From NCBI GenBank assembly GCA_965372385.1, contig CBDVCD010000054.1, forward strand, positions 1 through 15,664: DNA of 15,664 nucleotides, given 5' to 3'. The notes under the pieces were generated by a model. It worked only from the letters and a program-made list of their open reading frames with translations. It made no database searches and was not told where the DNA came from. Both the position numbers and the translations under genes were made by a program. Shown in pieces: positions 6,591 to 15,290 of this stretch; position 1 is the first letter of the stretch, and each line of letters starts with the position of its first letter. This DNA is from JASJBU01 sp965372385 (lineage in GTDB: Bacteria > Pseudomonadota > Gammaproteobacteria > Chromatiales > Chromatiaceae).

Positions 6591-7282
6591 ACGTCACCTC
6601 ACTCCAGATATCAAAGGCTCTATCGCGGAACAATCGATAATGCCTGGTCTTCAAAAGGTGGCGGCCGACTCGAAACAGGTTGTTGATGGGGCCATGGGCG
6701 GAAAGAAATCGTTGAGCATGGCAAGGTGATTTAAATCTTCGCATTTGCCGTTCTCTTTGCCGAGTCGGCTGATGGGAAACCTCGGCCCGATTATTCTCCC
6801 ATTTGCCCTGCTGATGCATCACACCTGGCATGATCTCTTTCTTTGCCGCGCCATAACTCCTCATTTTGTCCGTCACGATGACCCGTGGCGAGTAGCGCAT
6901 GCCTTTTAATAGCTTACGCAAAGAAACGTTTGGCTGCACGCTTATCGCGATGCTTCTGTACAAGGATATCCAGCACATCACCATCCTGATCGACCGCACG
7001 CCAAAGATAATGACGTACGCCATTGATCGTAATAAATACCTCATCGAGGAACCATGTATCACCGAGATTTCCCTGTCGATGCCGTATTTTATTGGCGTAT
7101 CCCTGACCGAATTTCAGGCACCATTGGCGAACAGCCTCATAGGAGACAACGATACCCCGAGCTGCAAGGATTGCTTCAACATCACGAAAGCTCAGAGCAA
7201 AGCGGAAGTACAACCACACAGTATGGCTGATGATCTCAGAGGGGTACCGATAACCTGAATAAAGATTTGGTGTCGTTTTCAC
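6591..7282 (-). pseudogene. IS6-family transposase, frameshifted and 3'-fused
   Basis: This is a DDE transposase of the IS6/IS26 family. The start, GTG at 7282, gives MKTTPNLYSGYRYPSEIISH, a standard IS6 N-terminus. Then come the helix-turn-helix region, the first catalytic Asp in DTWFLDEVFITI, the second in VIVTDKMRSYG and the Glu in ENNRAEVSHQPTRQRER. Near 6914 the frame is broken: the first part ends RAAKRFFA-stop, while the continuation RKLLKGMRYSP is in the next frame. A single extra base within TTTGCGTAAG would explain it. All catalytic residues survive on the two pieces. The C-terminus DIWSEVTCA is native, but the expected stop is absent and the frame runs into the cheB remnant, so the 3' end of the IS is probably deleted. 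Restored length would be about 231 residues, normal for the family. Confidence 0.87.
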
Positions 7283-7336
7283 CGGACGATTATACTGCTC
7301 TGCACTCCCTCGCTGAGGTCAACTTGACAGTACCCG
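6591..7336 (-). mobile_element. Degenerate IS6-family insertion sequence
   Basis: The extent covers the transposase remnant plus its upstream end. A candidate left end, GGTACTGTCAAGTTGACC on the minus strand, starts at about 7336, some 54 bp before the transposase start. The matching inverted copy expected on the other side is not found at the cheB junction (about 6590). No target duplication can be seen. The element is therefore likely truncated on its cheB side. 7337-7436, between the IS and the HD-GYP gene, holds nothing I recognise. Confidence 0.6.
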
Positions 7337-7436
7337 GCAGACCCCGCCGCCGAGCGTACAGGGACGTATTCACGGCGTGTCGTGATCGCTTGTATGCGAT
7401 TACTTACGGAACGATCAAATCACCTTGCATAAGGCA

Positions 7437-8528
7437 TCAGATCAGGTTGTCAGGGAATTTCCGGGCGATGCGATGAAACTCATCCTGCAGCGACGCATAG
7501 GCATCGGTTACCACGGGATCAAATTGGGCGCCCCGCTGAGCGAGAATATATGACGTCGCTTCCGCATGGGTGCAGGGTTCTTTATAGACCCGCCGGGAGA
7601 TCAATGCATCATAGACATCCGCCAGTGCCATGAGCCGTCCCGCAACCGGAATAGCCTCACCTTTCAGACCTGCCGGATACCCAGCGCCATCCCAACGCTC
7701 ATGGTGATTGAGGGCGATATCCCTCGCCACCTTGAGAAAAGAGGTGCTACCCAACTCCTCTTCGGCACGTAACAGCGCCTCATAACCATAGACCGTATGT
7801 TTCTTCATCTCCTCCCACTCAGACTTATCCAGCTTGCCCGGTTTCAGGAGGATGCGGTCTGGCACTCCGACCTTACCAATGTCATGCAATGGCGCCGATT
7901 TGAAGAGCAGGTCTATGGTCTTGTCATCAAGTTGATCCCGAAACTCAGGGTGATCTTTCAGATGCTCCGAAAGCAGTTGTATATAGTGTTGGGTGCGACG
8001 TATATGGTCACCCGTCTCGCTGTCCCGGGTCTCAGCGAGAGAGGCCATACAGAAGATGGCAACATCCTGGGTTTTGGAAATCTCGAGCGTACGTTCACGG
8101 ATAAGTTGCTCCAGGATCAAATTCTGATCCTCTAATACCCTGCGCGCCTGGGTCAGGGCCAGATGGGTCTTGACCCTGCTGAGCACAATCGGTGGACTGA
8201 TAGGCTTGGTGATATAGTCGACCGCCCCCATGTCAAATCCACGTATCTGGTCATCCACCTCGCTCTTGACGGTGAGAAAAACAACCGGAATACCCGCCGT
8301 CCCTTCGTTGGCCTTTAGCCTGCGGCAGACCTCATAACCATCCATGTCAGACATCAATACATCCAATAGAATCAGATCTGGCGCCGGTGCGCTCATACTA
8401 CGCTTCAGCGCCTGCTCACCATTCTTTGCCACGGTGACTCGATACTCATCCTGCAACAGATCCACCAACAAATCGAGATAAAAACCCTCATCATCCACCA
8501 CCAGAATACAAGATTTTTTCTCATCCAT
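7437..8528 (-). CDS. Two-component response regulator with HD-GYP phosphodiesterase domain (RpfG-like)
   Basis: The 363-residue cytosolic protein has an N-terminal receiver domain (about 5-120; phospho-acceptor D56 in LILLDVLMSD, conserved Lys in YITKP) and a C-terminal HD-GYP domain (about 150-345). The HD pair is in PLHDIGKVGVPD (H215/D216), and HHERWDGAGYP carries the downstream His pair and the GYP signature. HD-GYP proteins hydrolyse cyclic di-GMP, so phosphorylation probably controls second-messenger breakdown. I chose the ATG at 8528 because AGGAG lies 8 nt upstream; a GTG at 8537 would overlap that site. The gene overlaps the 3' end of the hybrid kinase gene by 8 bp, so the two are translationally coupled and very likely partners. 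All metal-binding motif residues that I can recognise are present. Confidence 0.93.
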   Translation of the reverse strand: MDEKKSCILVVDDEGFYLDLLVDLLQDEYRVTVAKNGEQALKRSMSAPAPDLILLDVLMSDMDGYEVCRRLKANEGTAGIPVVFLTVKSEVDDQIRGFDMGAVDYITKPISPPIVLSRVKTHLALTQARRVLEDQNLILEQLIRERTLEISKTQDVAIFCMASLAETRDSETGDHIRRTQHYIQLLSEHLKDHPEFRDQLDDKTIDLLFKSAPLHDIGKVGVPDRILLKPGKLDKSEWEEMKKHTVYGYEALLRAEEELGSTSFLKVARDIALNHHERWDGAGYPAGLKGEAIPVAGRLMALADVYDALISRRVYKEPCTHAEATSYILAQRGAQFDPVVTDAYASLQDEFHRIARKFPDNLI

Positions 8529-11500
8529 GATTGTCACTCCTCATTAGCTTGTTTGCATACCACTCTTGCAGTGTCCGCAGTGTGGTCAAGGCATCGTCAT
8601 AGTCATATTCCGCCACCTGACCTTGCAATTGACTCATCAGTTCCTGGATCTCTTTATCCGAGATATCCACAACAACCTGTAACGCCTTTAATAGCACCTT
8701 AGCCTCTGTATCGCCACCCTGCAGATAACCTGACAATTGATCGATAATCGACATGATCTTATCTGCTGAGGCACTATCCCCATATTCTCTTCGGGATGGA
8801 ACCAGTTCATCGGTAGCCTCCCATTGCCCCTGTAAACCTTCCAACCCACGAAAGACCTTCATGGCTTCCGCGCAAAATTTCTGTTTCCGATCCTCTATCA
8901 CCGTGGGACTCAACTCCCTGATGGCAACATCCAATGCTTGGGCCGCGTTTTGCAGATCCCGTGCCCCAACACTTCCCGAGACTCCTTGCAGAGTATGCGT
9001 GATGTGTTGTGCCTCAGTGACATCACCCTCGGCCAAGGCCTTGTCGATCCGTGCACAACAGTCGCGGTGATAGTGATTAAAATTTTTGAGCAATTTAGCT
9101 AACAACCGGCGGTTGCCACCAACATACCTGTTCACCCATTCCAGATCGATGCCTGGAAGATTACCGGCCACTGCCTGAGCATGCTCCATATCCCTGTCTG
9201 ATACCGTTTCATCAAGCGTCTCACTGGGAAGCCAGGTTCGCAATACCTCCCATAGGCGCTCCGGATCGACCGGTTTTGAGAGATAGTCGTTCATCCCCGC
9301 CGCCAGACAGCGATCCTCGTCCTCCGCCATTGCATAGGCGGTCATGGCAATGATCGGCAAACCGGAAAAACACCCATCAGCCCGAATGGCACGGGTTGCC
9401 TGGTAGCCATCCATCCCCGGCATCTGAATATCCATCATGACCAGATCGAAATCACTCCCATGCAGCTGAGCGATCGCCTCGCCTCCCTCCTTAGCAATAA
9501 ACACTCGCAGACCAAAATTCTCCAGCAGTTCCCGAGCCACCAATTGGTTGATGAGATTATCCTCCACCAACAGCACCTTGCCTTTTAGCCGGCGGGACAG
9601 AGCACCAGGTGTATCCTCACCAGGTAACTTTGTTTTGGGATCACTGACCGCCTCTGATGCATCTTGCGGCAGACCCAGCTTGAGTACGAAGCGGAAACTG
9701 CTGCCCTCTCCAGGCCTGCTCCGCACGCTCAGCTTACCCGCCATCAACTCAACAAGTTGTTTGCAGATACTCAGACCCAGCCCGGTGCCACCATGCTGAC
9801 GACTGGTGGAACTGTCAGCCTGAACGAAGGCCTCGAACAGCTGGGGTATTCGCTCGGATTTTATACCGATGCCGGTATCGGTGACGGTGAAGGCGATTTC
9901 AGCATATTCATGCTGTATCTCCAGCAGGTCCACGGCAACAATCACCTGGCCCTGGTCCGTGAACTTGATGGCATTCTGCAGCAGATTGGTGAGAACCTGT
10001 CCCAGGCGAAGCGGATCGCCAATCAGCGCATTTGGGACGTTCCGATCCCGTTTGAAGTGAATATCAAGCCCCTTCTCCTTGGCTCGCAGACTGACCATTC
10101 CGGCAAGATTATCGAGTAATTTGTCGAGTTGAAATTCCGTCTCCTCGATCTCCAGTTTACCTGCCTCAATCTTCGAGAAATCGAGGATGTCTTTGATGAG
10201 GCCAAGCAGGTTGTAGGCTGCAACCTTAATCTTGTGGATATAGTCATATTGCTTGCTATTCAAATCGGTCTGCAGGGCTAGATGGGCAAGCCCGATGATG
10301 GCGTTCATCGGGGTGCGTATCTCATGGCTCATGTTGGCCAGAAAATCGCTTTTGAATCGGTTGGCCTCTTCCGCCTTCTCCCTGGCGGCAGCGGTCATTC
10401 GTTCCGCCTCCTTCCTGACCGTTATGTCTTCTTTAAGGCTCACATAGTGAGTGATCACCCCCCGAGCATCCCGCACCGGGGAGATCGACATGAACTCCCA
10501 ATAGATCTCCCCGTTCTTTTTCCGGTTCTGAATCTCCCCCCGCCACTCTCCGCCTGAGGACACCGTGGTCCAGAGATCTCGATAGAGTGAGTTTGCGGTC
10601 AAACCAGACTGCAGTATCCGAGCATTCTGGCCAGTCACCTCACTGGCGGTAAAACCGGCCACTTCGGTGAATTTTTCATTGACATACTCGATATTGCCTT
10701 GGGTGTCGGTGATGATAACCATCGAGGGGCTGTGCTCAACCGCCAGGGAGAGCTTGCGCAATTCCGACTCCACCAGTTTTTGCGCGGAGATATCCCGCAA
10801 AGTACCCCGCCGCAGTACTGCATTGCCCGCGGCATCCCACTTGACTACCTTGCCCCGGGACTGGACAACGACATACTCCCCCTGCTTATTTCGCACGCGA
10901 TATTCCATCACCAGGGGTTGCTCCGCCTGATCCCGGTCTGTGATATGCCGCTTGTTTTCCGCGTTGAATCGAGGACGATCCAGGGGCTGGATCAACGCCT
11001 GCCATGCCTCGTCGTTATCGGGTATTTCCGCTTCACTGTAGCCCAGATGATAGAAAAACCCGGCACTGAAGTAGCGTTTGTCCGTGCTTAGATCCCACTC
11101 CCAAACTGCCTCGGAGACGGCATCCATGGCCAGATGGTAACGCTCCTCACTGATGCGTAAGGCTTCTTTCTGCCGGCGCATCTGCAGCAGCCACAGCGCG
11201 CCGAGGAAGAGTACTACCAGCGACCCAAGCAACACCTCCCATACCAGGCGATAGTCAACTCCCAGGTCATAGCGGATTCTCAGCCATTTCTGACTGATGG
11301 CCATCTTCTCCTCTTCGGAGAGACTATCCAGCACCTGCTGCAGAATCGGGATCAGTTCAGGCCAGTCCTTGCGTACCCCCATGCTGAGTTCAAACCGATA
11401 GGTGCTGGGTGCGGCCACCTTTACATTTGCCAGCCCCTCCTTATGGATCAGATAACTGCCCACTACGAGACTGCCGGTATAGGCATCCACCTCACCCAGG

Positions 11501-12090
11501 GAGAGCCGCTTCAATCCATCCAGAGGATCAGCCACCAATACCAGCTCAAGGTCTGGATAATCTCTTACCATCATCTCGCGCACGGCATAGGCAGCCTCGA
11601 CCGCCACCCGCTTACCAGCGAGATCCTCCAAGCCATTGAGAAACGGGGTACCCCTCCGACTATAAACCACAAAAGGAAAGCTCAGGTAGGGCTTGGTAAA
11701 GTTGAGATAGCTCAATCTCTCCGGTGTCTTGCTGACCGCCGGTAACAGGTCAAGCTTGCCACCTCTTACAAGGGCATGAACCTCGGCCCATGACAACCCC
11801 GGCAGCGGCGCCATCCTTACCTTCAACTGCTCCCTGAGGATGCTGATATATTCTGAGGTGACCCCCTGGTAACCATTTTCCTCGGTAATGAACTCTATGG
11901 GAGGCCAGGCAGGATCGACGCCCAGACGAATCTCCTTATGTTCATCCAACCAAGCAAGCTCCTGGGGTGTCAGTTGCAATTTAGCTATAGTTAGAGTGGC
12001 TATCGCCATTGAGGAGTGGATCAGGAGTGCCAGGCAGAGACCGATAACCAACCGACTTCCTATCAGCAATCTGTTATCCATTTCTGACAT
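8521..12090 (-). CDS. BvgS/EvgS-like hybrid sensor histidine kinase with SBP, PAS, REC and HPt domains
   Basis: The 1189-residue inner-membrane phosphorelay sensor has these parts in order. A signal peptide or first membrane segment (~10-31) is followed by a periplasmic solute-binding (SBP_bac_3) domain (~50-275), with RLGVDPAWPPIEF near its start. A membrane helix comes at ~284-302, then two PAS domains (~315-437 and ~443-562). The histidine kinase core has the phospho-His in FLANMSHEIRTPMN (H589) and an ATPase domain with N-box N706, DTGIGI and GGTGLGLS. The receiver domain follows (D887 in VMMDIQMPGMDG, K939). The HPt domain has H1032 in THTLQG, where the usual Lys is Gln. A short Glu-rich tail closes the protein. 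A second ATG at 12081 has slightly better ribosome-binding context (GGA 9 nt upstream). It overlaps and precedes the HD-GYP regulator gene. The ligand is unknown; amino acids or similar small molecules are typical for this fold. Confidence 0.94.
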   Translation of the reverse strand: MSEMDNRLLIGSRLVIGLCLALLIHSSMAIATLTIAKLQLTPQELAWLDEHKEIRLGVDPAWPPIEFITEENGYQGVTSEYISILREQLKVRMAPLPGLSWAEVHALVRGGKLDLLPAVSKTPERLSYLNFTKPYLSFPFVVYSRRGTPFLNGLEDLAGKRVAVEAAYAVREMMVRDYPDLELVLVADPLDGLKRLSLGEVDAYTGSLVVGSYLIHKEGLANVKVAAPSTYRFELSMGVRKDWPELIPILQQVLDSLSEEEKMAISQKWLRIRYDLGVDYRLVWEVLLGSLVVLFLGALWLLQMRRQKEALRISEERYHLAMDAVSEAVWEWDLSTDKRYFSAGFFYHLGYSEAEIPDNDEAWQALIQPLDRPRFNAENKRHITDRDQAEQPLVMEYRVRNKQGEYVVVQSRGKVVKWDAAGNAVLRRGTLRDISAQKLVESELRKLSLAVEHSPSMVIITDTQGNIEYVNEKFTEVAGFTASEVTGQNARILQSGLTANSLYRDLWTTVSSGGEWRGEIQNRKKNGEIYWEFMSISPVRDARGVITHYVSLKEDITVRKEAERMTAAAREKAEEANRFKSDFLANMSHEIRTPMNAIIGLAHLALQTDLNSKQYDYIHKIKVAAYNLLGLIKDILDFSKIEAGKLEIEETEFQLDKLLDNLAGMVSLRAKEKGLDIHFKRDRNVPNALIGDPLRLGQVLTNLLQNAIKFTDQGQVIVAVDLLEIQHEYAEIAFTVTDTGIGIKSERIPQLFEAFVQADSSTSRQHGGTGLGLSICKQLVELMAGKLSVRSRPGEGSSFRFVLKLGLPQDASEAVSDPKTKLPGEDTPGALSRRLKGKVLLVEDNLINQLVARELLENFGLRVFIAKEGGEAIAQLHGSDFDLVMMDIQMPGMDGYQATRAIRADGCFSGLPIIAMTAYAMAEDEDRCLAAGMNDYLSKPVDPERLWEVLRTWLPSETLDETVSDRDMEHAQAVAGNLPGIDLEWVNRYVGGNRRLLAKLLKNFNHYHRDCCARIDKALAEGDVTEAQHITHTLQGVSGSVGARDLQNAAQALDVAIRELSPTVIEDRKQKFCAEAMKVFRGLEGLQGQWEATDELVPSRREYGDSASADKIMSIIDQLSGYLQGGDTEAKVLLKALQVVVDISDKEIQELMSQLQGQVAEYDYDDALTTLRTLQEWYANKLMRSDNHG

Positions 12091-12162
12091 TCCACGAGGC
12101 CATTGTCTGACTGATCGGTTAGAATTACCGTGTTCCGGGTAAAGAATATTAACCTATTGCCG

Positions 12163-13122
12163 ATGAAATTATCTTTTTCTCTTGCGCTGGGAGTCATGCT
12201 GCTAAGCAGCAGGTTGGTCTGGTCCACCAGCTTCCCCATGCCCCCGCAGGGCGTTGACCTGGTGGGGCGGACCTTCACCTACCAGACAATCTATGAGGAC
12301 ACCTTTTCAGACATTGCCCTAGTCTATGATATCGGCTTCAGGCAACTGAAGGCCGCCAACCCCGACGTGGATCCCTGGCTGCCGGGTGAAGGGACGGAAA
12401 TCATCATCCCCCAGCACTACATACTCCCACCCGGTCCGCGTGAGGGGGTAATAATCAATCTGGCGGAGTTAAGGCTCTATTACTTCCCGAAAGACCGCAA
12501 TGAGGTCGACACCTACCCCCTCGGCATAGGTCGCGAGGGATGGAGTACCCCGGTGGGTGAAACGCGGATCATAGGCAAGAAAAAGGACCCCAGCTGGACC
12601 GTTCCCGCCTCGATTCTCAAGGAACATAAAGAGGAGGGGAACCCGCTACCACCCATGATCCCACCAGGACCGGACAATCCGTTGGGAGCATACGCCCTCT
12701 ATCTCGGCATGAGCGGTTATCTGCTACATGGCACCAACAGGCCCTTCGGTGTGGGCATGCGGGTCAGCCACGGCTGTATTCGCCTCTATCCGGAAAACAT
12801 CTCCCAGTTATTCGAGCAGGTACCCGTCGGCACCCCGGTACGCATCATCAATCAGCCCTTCAAGGCAGGTTGGTTCAATGGGGAACTCTATGTGGAGGCT
12901 CACCATCCCTTGAGTGAACAGATCAAGGAGAATGGACAAAACCAAACCGGGTTGATCAGTGTCGTGCTGGAGCAACTGGGCGATGATGAAAGAACACCTG
13001 AATGGTCCCAGCTGCAGGAATTTGGCGAGCAGTCGATTGGCATCCCCATGCCTCTCTATCTGTGGGATGCGGATATTGCTGTAGTGAACGGGACAGAAAA
13101 AAACCCCGGTAGTCTGGACTAA
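12163..13122 (+). CDS. LysM-containing L,D-transpeptidase (YkuD/ErfK family)
   Basis: This exported peptidoglycan enzyme forms or exchanges L,D cross-links, or attaches lipoproteins to meso-diaminopimelate. From the ATG at 12163 the protein has 319 residues: a signal peptide MKLSFSLALGVMLLSSRLVWS, a LysM-type domain (~39-82, ending EGTEIIIPQ) and a YkuD catalytic domain (~93-230). The catalytic motif is HGTNRPFGVG...SHGCIRLY, with His203 and the nucleophile Cys205. The remaining ~85 residues resemble the C-terminal extension of ErfK/YbiS-like enzymes. Neither this ATG nor an upstream GTG (12130) has a strong ribosome-binding site; I prefer the ATG because it gives a compact signal peptide. 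It diverges from the hybrid kinase and converges on an OprI/Lpp-like lipoprotein gene, a likely substrate. Confidence 0.93.
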   Translation: MKLSFSLALGVMLLSSRLVWSTSFPMPPQGVDLVGRTFTYQTIYEDTFSDIALVYDIGFRQLKAANPDVDPWLPGEGTEIIIPQHYILPPGPREGVIINLAELRLYYFPKDRNEVDTYPLGIGREGWSTPVGETRIIGKKKDPSWTVPASILKEHKEEGNPLPPMIPPGPDNPLGAYALYLGMSGYLLHGTNRPFGVGMRVSHGCIRLYPENISQLFEQVPVGTPVRIINQPFKAGWFNGELYVEAHHPLSEQIKENGQNQTGLISVVLEQLGDDERTPEWSQLQEFGEQSIGIPMPLYLWDADIAVVNGTEKNPGSLD

Positions 13123-13132
13123 CCGGGGTTTT
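13097..13132. terminator. Bidirectional terminator shared by convergent genes
   Basis: The perfect stem ACCCCGGT/ACCGGGGT (13103-13110 and 13122-13129) extends on both sides by A/T pairs and internally by AGTC/GACT. TTTT follows on the plus strand and seven T on the minus strand (complement of 13097-13103). The stop codon of the transpeptidase gene lies inside the structure. It can end both the plus-strand transpeptidase and the minus-strand lipoprotein transcripts. Confidence 0.85.
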
Positions 13133-13177
13133 CCAGCACCCGGACGGGGCTGGGCTGACTATCGTTCGACAGTCCGC

Positions 13178-13462
13178 TTATTTAGCCATCGCCTTTTCGG
13201 CCATGCGTTCACATTTCTCGCTGCATTCATCAGCGGCAGCCTGAGCTGCACTGGCGGCGCTCATGGCGCTGTCCGCGGTGCCCTGAGCGGATGCGGCATC
13301 CAGCTGAGCCTGTTTAGCTGCCCTCGCTGCGGCATCGGCGGTTTCCTGTGCCTTGGCGATATCGGTTTCCATCTTGGTCAGTTGATCGGTTGAAGCACAA
13401 CCGGCCAGCAGGCCCAGAGCTAAACCCATAGCAGCAACTTTCATCATGGTAGTTTTCATCAT
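13178..13462 (-). CDS. OprI/Lpp-like alanine-zipper outer-membrane lipoprotein
   Basis: The 94-residue lipoprotein has a signal peptide ending in the lipobox LLAGC, acylated Cys22, giving a 73-residue mature protein. The mature part is an Ala-rich helix with heptad spacing (ADAAARAAKQAQLDAASAQ and similar), as in Pseudomonas OprI and enterobacterial Lpp. It ends in ERMAEKAMAK, comparable to the OprI end, so the terminal Lys could be joined to peptidoglycan. Two cysteines near the end (C80, C84 in ECSEKCE) are unusual. A strong site, AGGAAGAGAG, precedes two adjacent ATGs (13462 and 13459); either could be the start. The neighbouring convergent gene encodes an L,D-transpeptidase, the class of enzyme that performs that attachment in E. 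coli. Trimeric assembly and covalent anchoring are inferred. Confidence 0.9.
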   Translation of the reverse strand: MMKTTMMKVAAMGLALGLLAGCASTDQLTKMETDIAKAQETADAAARAAKQAQLDAASAQGTADSAMSAASAAQAAADECSEKCERMAEKAMAK

Positions 13463-13604
13463 TTTTATCTCTCTTCCTGGTTAACTTATATATGGATGCA
13501 TTAGCTTCCGGCTAGGAAGCTTGAGCCAAACGAACAATTACTTCAAGAATCAGTTTCCAATTTTTCGCGGTAGATTGCAATTTTCAGATAAAAAAACGCA
13601 AAAT

Positions 13605-15287
13605 TTAACGAATTTCCGCGCTCCCAAGGCCCCGCGGATCACTTGCGGCCTCAACATCGCCTGTACGCCGGTTCCAATAGACTGCCTGCATGTTTCCATA
13701 GGAGCGTTCCAGTGGCTGCGGTGTATGCCCCATTTTTACCAACCTATCTCTGACCACAGTGCTGAATGCCTCCAGCTCGAACTGGACCTTGTCCGGCAGA
13801 TATTGATGATGAAAACGAGGCTGTTTGACCCATGAATCCGGTCCCCTGCCTTCCGCCAGTTCCAGAATACCGAGTAGCACCATGGTAATAATACGGCTGC
13901 CACCCGGTGTGCCGAGAATCGCCACCCCATCCGCTGATTCCACAAAGGTGGGCGTCATGCTTGAGAGCATGCGCTTGCCTGGTTCGATGGCATTGGCTTC
14001 ACCCCCTATCAGACCATAGACATTGGGCACGCCAGGTCTGGCGGAGAAGTCGTCCATCTCGTCATTCAGCAGCACCCCGGTTCCCGCTGGCACGAAGCAG
14101 GCACCAAACGGGTAGTTGATGCTGAGGGTCGCAGCCACCCGATTGCCCTCCCGATCAAGAATGGAGAAGTGAGTGGTATCCCGGCCTTTCTCACCCCCCG
14201 CGGTATTTCCCACACTGGGTGTTGCGCGGTCCAGCTGCATATCCCTGGCCAAGCCGGCCGCATACCAGGGATGGGTCAGCTTGTGTAACGGAATATCCAC
14301 AAAATCCGGGTCACCAAGATGGTCGGCCCGGTCACGATAGGCCCGCCGCATCGCCTCGATGATCAGATGGATCCGTGCGGACTCTTCCATCTCAGTGAGA
14401 TCGAATCCCGCCAGGATATTGAGCATGTTTACCAGCACGACGCCTCCCGAAGAGGGAGGGGCGGCGCTGGTTATCCGCAAGCCGCGATATTCCCCCCTGA
14501 GCGGTTCTCGCTCCACCACCCGATACTCAGCCAGGTCCTCAAGGCTCCAGATGCCGCCTGCTTCACGCACTCCCTTCACCAATTGTTTTGCCACCCTGCC
14601 CCGGTAAAAACCATCCCGCCCATGGTTCGCCAGGGCCTCCAGGGTGGTTGCCAGATCAGGCTGACGTATGCTCGTTCCCAGCTCAGGGACCGCTCCCTGT
14701 TGGAGAAAAATCGCCTGCGCGTCCGCGGACCGCTGCAGCTGCTCCTGGCGCCAGCCGGCCATGCGCTGATAGAGGGCATCCACTGCGAAACCCTGCCGGG
14801 CCAGCTGGATTGCCGGAGCCAGGGCCTGTTTGAGTGGCAGTCGGCCATAGCGTTTCGAGATATGCACCAAGGCAGCCGGCTCACCGGGAATGCCCGCCGC
14901 CAGGGGGCCGTTGATAGAGAGACCGGGCACCACCGCTCCGGCAGCGTCCAGATAGAGGTCTCGATGGGCGGCCAGCGGGGCTCGCTCCCGTCCATCGACC
15001 ATGGTCTCAAAACCGTCACTGGCACGATGCAGCAGCCAAAACCCACCACCGCCGATACCTGAACTGTAGGGCTCGACTACCGCCAGCACCGCGCTCATTG
15101 CGACAGCGGCATCGAAGGCGTTGCCACCCGCCTCAAGGATCTTGTGCCCCACTTGTGTGGCTAGCGGATGCGCGGATGCGATCGCTGCCTGATTGGGCCT
15201 TTCTCCGCTAGCGGCCGCCAGCGAAAAAAACAGCAGGAGAATAAAAAGGCCCCATGCAGGGGCCTTGTTGAGATGCCACAGGCGCAT
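13605..15287 (-). CDS. ggt: Gamma-glutamyltransferase (GGT), exported
   Basis: GGT cleaves or transfers the gamma-glutamyl group of glutathione and related compounds in the periplasm, and matures by self-cleavage into two chains. The 560-residue precursor has a signal peptide (WGLFILLLFFSLAAASG, ~12-28). The oxyanion and substrate region includes VDGRERAP (R100). The autocleavage site lies before T371 in GRDTTHFSILD; T371 is the nucleophile. It also has LLNDEMDDFSARPG, RMLSSMTP (S442-S443) and GTPGGSRI. All key residues are present and the length is normal for bacterial GGT. The gene starts 3 bp after the ferredoxin stop codon, so it is read in the same transcript unless stopped by a terminator-shaped hairpin lying in its first codons (15243-15266). 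No sequence defect is visible. Confidence 0.95.
   Translation of the reverse strand: MRLWHLNKAPAWGLFILLLFFSLAAASGERPNQAAIASAHPLATQVGHKILEAGGNAFDAAVAMSAVLAVVEPYSSGIGGGGFWLLHRASDGFETMVDGRERAPLAAHRDLYLDAAGAVVPGLSINGPLAAGIPGEPAALVHISKRYGRLPLKQALAPAIQLARQGFAVDALYQRMAGWRQEQLQRSADAQAIFLQQGAVPELGTSIRQPDLATTLEALANHGRDGFYRGRVAKQLVKGVREAGGIWSLEDLAEYRVVEREPLRGEYRGLRITSAAPPSSGGVVLVNMLNILAGFDLTEMEESARIHLIIEAMRRAYRDRADHLGDPDFVDIPLHKLTHPWYAAGLARDMQLDRATPSVGNTAGGEKGRDTTHFSILDREGNRVAATLSINYPFGACFVPAGTGVLLNDEMDDFSARPGVPNVYGLIGGEANAIEPGKRMLSSMTPTFVESADGVAILGTPGGSRIITMVLLGILELAEGRGPDSWVKQPRFHHQYLPDKVQFELEAFSTVVRDRLVKMGHTPQPLERSYGNMQAVYWNRRTGDVEAASDPRGLGSAEIR
15243..15266 (-). terminator. Terminator-shaped hairpin inside the first codons of ggt
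   Basis: On the minus strand a perfect 8-bp stem AAGGCCCC/GGGGCCTT with a 5-nt loop (stem 15246-15253 and 15259-15266) leads into TTTTT and then ATT. It encodes KAPAWGLF of the GGT signal peptide. Its position just after the ferredoxin gene (stop at 15291-15293) suggests a terminator or attenuator that limits ggt expression relative to ferredoxin. The shape is clear; function is inferred. Confidence 0.55.
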
Positions 15288-15290
15288 AGA

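Noticed and set aside
9664..10119. 151-codon plus-strand frame opposite the hybrid kinase
   Set aside because: It lies antisense to the conserved ATPase domain; it looks like a reading-frame shadow.
14319..15062. 247-codon plus-strand frame opposite ggt
   Set aside because: It is antisense to a complete ggt with all catalytic residues; no domain or ribosome-binding site supports it.
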